A stretch of DNA of 7,042 nt from assembly GCA_903930805.1 (NCBI GenBank), contig CAIYZZ010000533.1, positions 1 through 7,042 on the forward strand, read 5' to 3'. The stretch's first letter is position 1, and every line of letters begins with the position of its first letter. This document shows, in pieces, positions 1 to 5,080 of this stretch. The notes under the pieces are model-generated. The model was not told the origin of the DNA, ran no database searches, and saw nothing but the letters and a program-made list of their open reading frames with translations. The DNA comes from an uncultured Rhodocyclaceae bacterium. GTDB lineage: Bacteria; Pseudomonadota; Gammaproteobacteria; Burkholderiales; Rhodocyclaceae. The position numbers were made by a program, and so were the translations under genes.

Positions 1-668
1 CCGCCGAGCAGCATGCAGGCCTTGATGATCTGCACCCAGGTCGTCGCGGTCATGCCGCCGAACAACACGTACATCATCATGATGACGCCGACGAGAATCT
101 CGGCCACCATGTAGTCGAGACCGAACAGAACCTTGATGAGTTGTCCGGCACCGACCATCTGCGCGATCATGTAGAAGGCGACCACCACCAGCGTGCCGGT
201 CGCCGCGAAGGTGCGCAGCGGCGTCTGGGCAAAGCGGTAGGAGGCAACGTCGGCGAAGGTAAACTTGCCGAGGTTGCGCAGGCGGTCCGCCATCAGGAAG
301 GTGTTGACGGGCCAGCCGACCAGCCAGCCGATCGAGAAGATCTGGCCGTCGAAGCCGTTGGCGAACACCAGGCCGGAAATGCCCAAAAAGGAGGCTGCCG
401 ACATGTAGTCGCCGGCAATCGCCAAGCCGTTCTGGAAGCCGGTGATGCCGCCACCGGCGGTGTAAAAGTCAGCTGCAGTCTTGGTCTTGGCGGCAGCCCA
501 CTTGGTGATCCAGAGGGTTAAGGCAACGAAGAGGCCGAACATGACGATAGCCGTCCAGTTGGTGGCCTGCTTGGCAGCCTGACCGAGATCGGGCCCTGCG
601 GCAATAGCACCGCCGGCCAAGGCGAACAAGGCCAGGCCGCTGAGAATTTGCTTGATGGAAACGCTCAC
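1..668 (-). CDS. actP: Cation/acetate symporter ActP (sodium:solute symporter family), 3' end outside the window
   Basis: Inner-membrane permease of the sodium:solute symporter (SSS) family that takes up acetate and other short carboxylates with a cation. The 222 visible residues are uninterrupted and hold the most recognisable part of ActP: a hydrophobic N-terminus (about 4-24), [12 protein letters not shown] (36-47), [22 protein letters not shown] (67-88), [11 protein letters not shown] (89-99), [10 protein letters not shown] (136-145), [12 protein letters not shown] and [17 protein letters not shown] near the edge. By eye these match E. coli ActP almost block for block; the family is about 550 residues, so roughly 60% is missing. 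The chosen start is GTG (complement of 666-668). A GGAGG lies 7 bases upstream, and the GTG overlaps the TGA stop of the DUF485 gene (GTGA), so translation is probably coupled. The family and operon partner make this assignment secure. The exact substrate (acetate, propionate or another carboxylate) is inferred from family. Confidence 0.94.
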   Translation of the reverse strand, partial: MSVSIKQILSGLALFALAGGAIAAGPDLGQAAKQATNWTAIVMFGLFVALTLWITKWAAAKTKTAADFYTAGGGITGFQNGLAIAGDYMSAASFLGISGLVFANGFDGQIFSIGWLVGWPVNTFLMADRLRNLGKFTFADVASYRFAQTPLRTFAATGTLVVVAFYMIAQMVGAGQLIKVLFGLDYMVAEILVGVIMMMYVLFGGMTATTWVQIIKACMLLG

Positions 669-976
669 TTGGTGGCCTCCTTGATGATTTCTGTACGCTC
701 GGTGTCAAATTCGCCGTTCGAACGATTAACGAAGATCCAGGTCAGGATGATGGTGAAGACAATCACGCCGACGCCGATGGGGATGCCGATGCTCATGACA
801 GCGCCCGTGGCGACCTTCTGCGACAGAAACTCTTTGTTGTAGGCGACCAGCAGGATAAAACCATAGTAGGCAACCGCACCCAGAATGGTCATGACGATCG
901 AGTAATTATTGCGTTTTTTGACAAACTCCCAGAACTTCGGATTTGACCGAATGCGTTCCGCAGTTTCTTGAGCCAT
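665..976 (-). CDS. yjcH: DUF485 family inner-membrane protein (YjcH type), partner of ActP
   Basis: Small membrane protein of 103 residues, the usual size for DUF485, which is nearly always encoded directly before actP. Its biochemical role is not firmly established; an accessory role in acetate uptake is the common inference. The N-terminus reads [19 protein letters not shown] (9-27), the typical basic lead of the family. Two membrane segments follow: about 28-46 ([19 protein letters not shown]) and 59-84 ([26 protein letters not shown]). The tail is charged ([19 protein letters not shown]). The ATG (complement of 974-976) is preceded by a full AGGAGG (complement of 981-986) 4 bases away. 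The last bases overlap the actP start, so the two genes form one operon read leftwards from the 977-1164 gap. Confidence 0.93.
   Translation of the reverse strand: MAQETAERIRSNPKFWEFVKKRNNYSIVMTILGAVAYYGFILLVAYNKEFLSQKVATGAVMSIGIPIGVGVIVFTIILTWIFVNRSNGEFDTERTEIIKEATK
676..680 (-). promoter_or_regulatory. Ribosome-binding site of actP
   Basis: GGAGG on the minus strand, 7 bases before the GTG at 668-666. It lies inside the 3' end of the DUF485 gene and supports the GTG that overlaps the upstream stop codon as the real start of actP. Confidence 0.75.
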
Positions 977-1014
977 ATTGCCTCCTGAAGTCGAAAAAAG
1001 AAGTGACTGCCGAT

Positions 1015-1020
1015 TTTATA
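1015..1020 (-). promoter_or_regulatory. Candidate -10 element of the DUF485-actP operon
   Basis: TATAAA on the minus strand, in the only AT-rich patch just upstream of the DUF485 gene. It would start transcription near 1008 and give a leader of about 30 bases. There is no convincing -35 hexamer at 15-18 bases (the best options are GTTCGC or TTCGCC). If real, the promoter is probably activator-dependent. No clear sigma54 -24/-12 or CRP-like site was found in the gap. Confidence 0.35.
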
Positions 1021-1104
1021 AAAAGACGTTGGCGCGGCGAACTGTAGGCGCGGGGGCTTACAGGGATCTTACTAAAGGCGAATTTTTTCCCCGTACGACG
1101 AACG

Positions 1105-1134
1105 TTGGGAACGTCCTGCGCCTGCACCTATAAT
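1105..1134 (+). promoter_or_regulatory. Sigma70-type promoter for the 1165-1647 gene
   Basis: TTGGGA (1105-1110, four of six matches to the -35 consensus) is followed after 18 bases by a perfect TATAAT (1129-1134). The predicted transcript start is near 1141, leaving a leader of about 24 bases with an AGGAG ribosome-binding site. Because the promoter precedes the gene this closely, the in-frame TTG at 1105 is part of the -35 element and not a start codon. Confidence 0.7.
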
Positions 1135-1154
1135 CCAGCGCCACTTTACTCTGC

Positions 1155-1159
1155 AGGAG
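1155..1159 (+). promoter_or_regulatory. Ribosome-binding site deciding the start at 1165
   Basis: AGGAG, 5 bases before the ATG at 1165-1167. No comparable site precedes the upstream in-frame TTG at 1105, so this site fixes the start of the two-TM protein. Confidence 0.75.
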
Positions 1160-1164
1160 CCGAA

Positions 1165-1647
1165 ATGCCCAACGCCAATACCTTTCGCAGCATTTTCGGC
1201 TGGATGATGGGCTTTGTCGCCATGATCTGGGTGTGGGCCGTTGCGCTGATAATGGCCTGGCCCTGGGAAAAAAATCCCGCTTGGGAGCCTCAGCTCAAAC
1301 TGGTCGCGACCTGCAAGGACAACGAGGCGTGCAGTGTCCCCTACGGCAAGCTTGCCGAGGCGAAAACGCAGGGGCTCTACTCTTCACTTCAGCCACCAGA
1401 GCCGATCGGCGAAGTAATGGAGAGCGATGCCTGGCTGCGCTGGCGCATGGAGACCGGTAAACCATGGCAGTTTGAGGTCACGAGTTCCTCATGGAACTTT
1501 GAAACGATAGTGCGCTACCGTCTCGATGGTGAAACACCGGTGCTGGTCGAATTCAAGCATTACGACACCAAGATTCTGCTCTACGCCATTCCGCTGGCGC
1601 TGATGATGGTAGGCGGCATGTTTCTACGCAGTCTGCGCGGCAGGTAG
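1165..1647 (+). CDS. Unrecognised 160-residue membrane protein with two TM segments and an extracytoplasmic domain
   Basis: I do not recognise a named family. The protein has an N-terminal membrane segment (about 11-33, FGWMMGFVAMIWVWAVALIMAWP), a polar region of about 100 residues, and a second membrane segment (about 137-155, ILLYAIPLALMMVGGMFL) ending in the basic tail RSLRGR. Basic residues at both ends (R8; RSLRGR) predict both termini in the cytoplasm and the middle domain in the periplasm. That domain has two cysteines close together (C50 and C56, in CKDNEAC) that could form a disulfide. It is rich in tryptophan (W90, W93, W101, W110) and in beta-type alternation (VRYRLDGETPVLVEFKHY). 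The start at 1165 is set by an AGGAG and by the promoter directly upstream. The DUF3124 gene follows after 53 bases on the same strand and may be co-transcribed. The coding frame is clear; the function is unknown. Confidence 0.82.
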   Translation: MPNANTFRSIFGWMMGFVAMIWVWAVALIMAWPWEKNPAWEPQLKLVATCKDNEACSVPYGKLAEAKTQGLYSSLQPPEPIGEVMESDAWLRWRMETGKPWQFEVTSSSWNFETIVRYRLDGETPVLVEFKHYDTKILLYAIPLALMMVGGMFLRSLRGR

Positions 1648-1700
1648 CTCCTCTGAGCGGGTATCATCGCCAGATCAGCAACCCGACGAGGCGAACCGTC

Positions 1701-2195
1701 ATGCATACGTCTGCAACCCGCCAAATCCTTCTTGGCTTATGGCTTGCTCTGGCCGCCCTCACGACAAGCGCTCAGGAACTACCGCCGCTATCCATCGGGC
1801 AGACGCTTTACCTGCCCATCTACTCTCACCTTTACCATGGCGAGGTAAATCCCAAGACCGGCAAACCCTCGGAAACTCTCGTCTCCACCCACGTCAGCAT
1901 CCGCAACACCGACATGAAGACGGCGCTCAAGGTCGCCAGCGCCCGTTACTACAACACCGAGGGCAAGTTGCTGCGCGAATTCATTTCTGCGCCGCAAACC
2001 ATTCCGCCGCTGGGTACCTATGAGCTGTATATACCGCGTTCCGACTCATCGGGCGGCTCGGGCGCCAACTTCATCATCGACTGGAGCGCCGACAAGCCCA
2101 TCAACCCGCCACTGCTTGAAGCCCTCCACGCCGATATCCGCGAGGCGCGCACGCTGTTGTTCGTCACTACCGCTCGACCGATCCAGACCCGCTAG
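1701..2195 (+). CDS. Exported DUF3124-type protein of unknown function
   Basis: The protein has 164 residues. An N-terminal signal peptide (RQILLGLWLALAALTTSAQ, cleavage likely after the A of TTSA near residue 24) sends it to the periplasm; no lipobox cysteine is present, so it is probably soluble. The mature part resembles the DUF3124 family from memory: LYLPIYSHLYHG (about 36-47), THVSIRNTDMKTALKVASARYYNTEGKLLREF, a run of conserved prolines (QTIPPLGTYELYI) and the signature DSSGGSGANFIIDWSADKPINPP (about 114-136) near the C-terminus. The repeated beta-strand pattern suggests an immunoglobulin-like fold. The start ATG has GAGG at 1688-1691, 9 bases upstream. The gene ends 16 bases from the end of the convergent potassium-channel gene. 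No biochemical function is known to me; a link to cation transport rests only on location. Confidence 0.85.
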   Translation: MHTSATRQILLGLWLALAALTTSAQELPPLSIGQTLYLPIYSHLYHGEVNPKTGKPSETLVSTHVSIRNTDMKTALKVASARYYNTEGKLLREFISAPQTIPPLGTYELYIPRSDSSGGSGANFIIDWSADKPINPPLLEALHADIREARTLLFVTTARPIQTR

Positions 2196-2216
2196 CTGGT
2201 GCCGACGTATTTCAGC
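2193..2216 (+). repeat. Imperfect direct repeat, left copy (flanks the potassium-channel gene)
   Basis: TAGCTGGTG, then CCGA, then CGTATTTCAGC. The copy at 3295-3316 has TAGCTGATG, then AG, then the identical CGTATTTCAGC. The 9-base left arm differs at one position, the 11-base right arm is identical, and the spacer is 4 versus 2 bases. The two copies enclose the whole channel gene with little extra sequence. Confidence 0.5.
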
Positions 2217-2218
2217 TA
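2193..2218. repeat. Inverted repeat spanning both convergent stop codons
   Basis: TAGCTG (2193-2198) and CAGCTA (2213-2218) form a perfect 6-bp stem around a 14-base loop. The left arm begins with the TAG stop of the DUF3124 gene and the right arm contains most of the TGA stop of the channel gene. It could act as a weak two-way transcription barrier, but it lacks a GC-rich stem or T-tract, so I do not call it a terminator. It overlaps the left copy of the direct repeat described separately. Confidence 0.4.
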
Positions 2219-3258
2219 CCGTCCATCAGGAACAGGGCCGACTCTAGCTCGAAGCGACCATGAGGTGAGGCCATGGCGATCAAGGTGTGGCCGGGTTGCA
2301 AGGTAAAATCGGCAGGCGGGTTGAAGACCCAGTCGCCACGCGTGCGCACCGCCAGCATCACGTAGCTGGCACCCTTGAGATTGAGCGCGCCTAAGGGCTG
2401 TGGCCTAAAGCTCGACGGCACGACGACCTCCTCGACACGCAACTTGTGTTCCGTACGCAGCATCTCATCGAGAAAGGAAACCACGTGTGGCCGGATCATC
2501 GCCGAGGCGATGCGCATGCCACCCGTGAAGTTGGGCGAGACGATGGCATCGGCACCCGCCTTCCTCATCTTCTCGACGTTGCGCAGATCGTTGCAGCGCG
2601 CCACGACGCGTACGCTGGGCGAGAGTTGCTTGGCGGTGAGAGCGATCATCAAGTTGCGGCTATCGTCGCCGGTGATGGCGAAAACGCCCTTCGCCTCCTG
2701 GATGTTGGCTTCGATGAGGATATCGTCATCGATAGCATCACCGTGAATGTAGAGCATGCCCGGCTTCTTTTCGGCATAAGTCTCCAGCAGATCGAGCTTT
2801 TCGTCGATGGCAATGTAATGCCGGTTGGTCGCTTCGAGCTCCTGGCCGACGTTGCGGCCGACCCTGCCGTAACCGCAAAGAATGAAATGCCCACGTACCT
2901 TCTTCATCATCTTGTCCATGCGCCGTCTCCGCATCGATTTGTCAAAATCGCTGGCCAGAACGATGGCCGTCACACTTGAAAAGAAATAGGTCATCACGGC
3001 GATGCCCGAGAAGGAGATCACCATGGTGAATATTTCGGCTTCCGGCCGCCGCCAGATCTCCACACCGGCACCGTAGCCAATCGTCGCCACCATCAGAAAA
3101 GTCTGATACAGCGCATCAAGCCAGCCGGTATCGGCGCCGCCCAGGTACTTGTAGCCGACCGTCCCAGCGGTCATGACCGTGGCAAAACCGAAAAACGCAA
3201 AAAGGATCGACAGTCGCGCGCGGTGATAGACCTCGCGAGTATTGCCGTCGGAAATCAT
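2212..3258 (-). CDS. Two-TM potassium channel with C-terminal RCK (TrkA-N/TrkA-C) gating domain
   Basis: The 348-residue protein has the architecture of MthK-type ligand-gated K+ channels, acting in the inner membrane. In order: TM1 (about 15-37), pore helix (about 46-58, [11 protein letters not shown]), selectivity filter TIGYG (59-63), TM2 (about 75-101), then a basic linker ([13 protein letters not shown]). The RCK TrkA-N domain follows, with [11 protein letters not shown] (glycine motif 129-134), acidic D152/E153 at the end of the second strand and a GDA motif (173-175). A TrkA-C-like domain (about 273-343) ends the protein. The expected acidic residue after GYG is replaced by A64-G65. 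An upstream in-frame TTG (3264-3262) is rejected because the AAAGG ribosome-binding site touches it; that site lies 6 bases before the ATG at 3258-3256. The gene is divergent from the antiporter and convergent with the DUF3124 gene. An internal start before the RCK domain is possible. Confidence 0.93.
   Translation of the reverse strand: MISDGNTREVYHRARLSILFAFFGFATVMTAGTVGYKYLGGADTGWLDALYQTFLMVATIGYGAGVEIWRRPEAEIFTMVISFSGIAVMTYFFSSVTAIVLASDFDKSMRRRRMDKMMKKVRGHFILCGYGRVGRNVGQELEATNRHYIAIDEKLDLLETYAEKKPGMLYIHGDAIDDDILIEANIQEAKGVFAITGDDSRNLMIALTAKQLSPSVRVVARCNDLRNVEKMRKAGADAIVSPNFTGGMRIASAMIRPHVVSFLDEMLRTEHKLRVEEVVVPSSFRPQPLGALNLKGASYVMLAVRTRGDWVFNPPADFTLQPGHTLIAMASPHGRFELESALFLMDGS
2926..2930 (-). 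promoter_or_regulatory. Candidate internal ribosome-binding site before the channel's RCK domain
   Basis: GGAGA on the minus strand, 6 bases before an in-frame ATG (complement of 2917-2919, Met114 of the channel). Starting here would yield a 235-residue soluble protein of RCK plus TrkA-C without the pore. The position, right between TM2 and the RCK domain, is like that of the known internal start of MthK at Met107. The spacing and strength are good for a Shine-Dalgarno site, but its use is an inference. Confidence 0.42.
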
Positions 3259-3264
3259 GCGCAA

Positions 3265-3269
3265 CCTTT
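3265..3269 (-). promoter_or_regulatory. Ribosome-binding site deciding the channel start at ATG 3258
   Basis: AAAGG on the minus strand. It lies directly against the TTG at 3264, leaving no spacing, but 6 bases before the ATG at 3258-3256. The ATG is therefore the likely start and the protein has 348 rather than 350 residues. Confidence 0.65.
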
Positions 3270-3290
3270 ATGGGAGTCTGGATAGCGGCA

Positions 3291-3296
3291 ATTCTA
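3291..3296 (-). promoter_or_regulatory. Candidate -10 element for the potassium-channel gene
   Basis: TAGAAT on the minus strand (five of six matches to consensus), giving a leader of about 26 bases before the channel ATG. The -35 region is poor (CTGCTG at 16 bases). It overlaps the edge of the right-hand direct repeat and sits beside the candidate promoter of the divergent antiporter gene. Confidence 0.35.
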
Positions 3297-3316
3297 GCTG
3301 ATGAGCGTATTTCAGC
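3295..3316 (+). repeat. Imperfect direct repeat, right copy
   Basis: TAGCTGATG, AG, CGTATTTCAGC; the partner copy is at 2193-2216. This copy lies in the 76-base divergent gap between channel and antiporter and can itself form a small GCTGA/TCAGC stem (3297-3301 with 3312-3316). It overlaps the candidate promoter elements for both genes, so it could also be an operator. Confidence 0.5.
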
Positions 3317-3325
3317 AGGTATGAT
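3298..3325 (+). promoter_or_regulatory. Candidate promoter of the antiporter-ATPase operon
   Basis: TATGAT (3320-3325, five of six matches to the -10 consensus) is preceded at 16 bases by CTGATG (3298-3303, a weak -35). Transcription would start near 3332, only about 3 bases before the GTG start of the antiporter, implying a nearly leaderless message. The -35 falls within the right direct repeat. Confidence 0.35.
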
Positions 3326-3334
3326 TCCGCCATC

Positions 3335-5080
3335 GTGCACCAGAACCTGTTCGTGATCATGTTGCTGCTGACCGTCGCTGTCGTTGCGCTGGCGGTGGCA
3401 CGACGTTTTCACCTGCCGGCCATGCTCGCCTATCTTGTCGTCGGCATGCTACTTGGGCCGCATGGCTTGCGCGCTCTGGAAGAAAGCGATGCGGTCGATG
3501 CCATCGCCGAGTTCGGCGTAGTGTTCCTGATGTTTTCCATCGGGCTTGAGTTCAGCCTGCCAAAGCTGAAGGCCATGCGCCAGCTGGTGTTCGGTTTCGG
3601 CGCGACACAGATGGTCATTACCGCTGCAGGCGTCGGTGCAATCAGCTGGGCCGGCTATGGTGAGAACTGGCGTGCCGGGCTGGCCGTGGGCTTGGCGGTG
3701 GCGATGTCTTCCACCGCCATCGTCGCCAAGATGCTGTCGGAACGTTTTGAACTGCACTCGCGCTCGGGGCGCCAGACCATGGGCGTGCTACTGTTCCAGG
3801 ACATCGCGGTGGTGCCCTGCCTGATCCTGCTTCCCGCCCTCGCCCAGCCAGGCGGCGAACTCGCGCACGCGCTGGCAATCGCTCTGGCGGAAGCTGCCGT
3901 GGCGCTGGCACTCCTGATCTGGGTCGGGCAAAAATGGATTCGCCGTCTCTATGACGCCGTCGCACGTTACCGCTCCGAAGAGCTCTTCGTGCTGGCGACC
4001 CTGTGGCTGGTCATCGGTTTGGCCTACGCTACTGGCCAAGCCGGCCTGTCGCTGGCGCTGGGTGCCTTCGTCGGCGGCATGCTGATTTCGGAAACCGTTT
4101 ATCGCCACCAGGTCGAATCCGACATCCGCCCCTTCCGCGACATACTGCTCGGGCTGTTCTTCGTCACCGTCGGCATGATGCTCGACCTGGGTTTCGTCTT
4201 CAATAATGTACGCCGCCTGTTGCTGGCGGTATTACTGCTGGTGGCTGGCAAAGGGCTGGTCGTCCTGCTCCTCGCACTCGGGGCAAAAAGCCCCCTCAAT
4301 GTCGCCCTGCGTACCGCCGCCCAACTCGCCCAGGCCGGCGAGTTCGGCCTGGTACTGATCGGCATGGCACATCAACTCAAACTGGTCGGCACGGACGTTT
4401 TTCAGGTGACGCTGACAGCCATGCTGATCTCGATGTTTATCGCGCCCTTTCTCATCGAACGGGCGGCGCGCCTGTCGGGACAGATGGCGCATGGTGATTG
4501 GGCGCACAAGGCCAAGGCAATCCACGACATCGCCGTTGCCGGCTTTGGCCTCGAAGGCCATGTCATTCTCTGCGGCTATGGTCGCACCGGCGGACGCATT
4601 GCCGAATTTCTCGCCGAAGAGCAGATTCCCTGTCTCGCCCTCGATATCGATCCCCAGCAACTGAAGCACACGGTACCCGCCGGCGGCAAACTGGTGTTCG
4701 GCAGTGCCGACCGCACCGAAGTTTTACAGGCGGCCGGCCTGGGGCGCGCCCGGGCACTGGTGGTGGCGTACCCGGACGTGCACTCGGCCGAACGCTTGAT
4801 ACGCAAGGTGCGCGAGAGCCGGCCCGACATTCCCATCGTGGTGCGGGCGCCCGACGAAGCTGACGTGCCCCGCCTGAAAGCCGCCGGGGCGACCGAAGTC
4901 ATCCCCGAAGTTCTCGAAGGCAGCCTGATGATCGCCGCCGAAACCCTCACCCAGATAGGCATACCGATGGAACGCGCCATCGGCCGGGTGCGCAGCGCGC
5001 GTGCCAAACGTTATGCCTCGCTACGCGAGTACTATGTCTCGGCCGGTCAGGTAAAGCACCGGACCGACCAACCCCAATGA
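3335..5080 (+). CDS. Kef-type CPA2 monovalent cation/proton antiporter with C-terminal TrkA-N domain
   Basis: The 581-residue inner-membrane antiporter resembles KefB/KefC/YbaL and exchanges K+ (or Na+) for protons. The membrane part (about 5-375, some 12 segments) carries family blocks: LPAMLAYLVVGMLLGPHGL (27-45), FLMFSIGLEFSLPKL (64-78), AMSSTAIVAKML (123-134), LLFQDIAVVP with the Q155-D156 ion-binding pair (152-161), ALGAFVGGMLISE (241-253) and the amphipathic ESDIRPFRDILLGLFFVTVGMMLD (261-284). A linker leads to a TrkA-N (KTN) domain starting HVILCGYGRTGG (409-420), with acidic D437/D439 after strand two and GSA (456-458) where GDA is usual. No TrkA-C domain follows, as in Kef proteins. 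The GTG at 3335 is the only usable start after the in-frame TGA at 3302; no Shine-Dalgarno site precedes it. The stop overlaps the ATPase start. No kefF/kefG-type activator gene is adjacent in the window. Whether glutathione adducts gate it cannot be told. Confidence 0.93.
   Translation: MHQNLFVIMLLLTVAVVALAVARRFHLPAMLAYLVVGMLLGPHGLRALEESDAVDAIAEFGVVFLMFSIGLEFSLPKLKAMRQLVFGFGATQMVITAAGVGAISWAGYGENWRAGLAVGLAVAMSSTAIVAKMLSERFELHSRSGRQTMGVLLFQDIAVVPCLILLPALAQPGGELAHALAIALAEAAVALALLIWVGQKWIRRLYDAVARYRSEELFVLATLWLVIGLAYATGQAGLSLALGAFVGGMLISETVYRHQVESDIRPFRDILLGLFFVTVGMMLDLGFVFNNVRRLLLAVLLLVAGKGLVVLLLALGAKSPLNVALRTAAQLAQAGEFGLVLIGMAHQLKLVGTDVFQVTLTAMLISMFIAPFLIERAARLSGQMAHGDWAHKAKAIHDIAVAGFGLEGHVILCGYGRTGGRIAEFLAEEQIPCLALDIDPQQLKHTVPAGGKLVFGSADRTEVLQAAGLGRARALVVAYPDVHSAERLIRKVRESRPDIPIVVRAPDEADVPRLKAAGATEVIPEVLEGSLMIAAETLTQIGIPMERAIGRVRSARAKRYASLREYYVSAGQVKHRTDQPQ

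Larger units (their letters stand above)
977..1164. other. Divergent intergenic region between the acetate operon and the two-TM protein gene
   Basis: This 188-base gap holds the AGGAGG and candidate TATAAA of the leftward acetate operon and the TTGGGA/TATAAT promoter of the rightward gene. Between them is CTTAC repeated at 1057-1061 and 1068-1072, 11 bases (one helical turn) apart, a layout seen at some regulator-binding sites but short enough to arise by chance. I see no RNA gene, riboswitch or small ORF with a ribosome-binding site. Confidence 0.5.

Noticed and set aside
1105..1164. N-terminal extension of the two-TM protein from TTG 1105
   Set aside because: The TTG is part of a -35 hexamer, the TATAAT lies inside the extension, and the only ribosome-binding site precedes ATG 1165.
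1268..1274. GGG-A7-TCCC inverted repeat inside the two-TM protein gene as a terminator
   Set aside because: The stem is only 3-4 bp, there is no T-tract, and it lies within a continuing reading frame.
1648..1700. Separate promoter for the DUF3124 gene (TATCAT at 1662-1667)
   Set aside because: There is no recognisable -35 at 15-18 bases; read-through from the strong upstream promoter explains expression equally well.
2446..2979. Plus-strand open frame of 177 codons inside the channel gene
   Set aside because: It runs opposite the RCK domain coding sequence, which has strong motif support. I judge it a shadow frame.
3259..3264. TTG start for the potassium channel
   Set aside because: The AAAGG site directly abuts the TTG with no spacing, while it is 6 bases from the following ATG.
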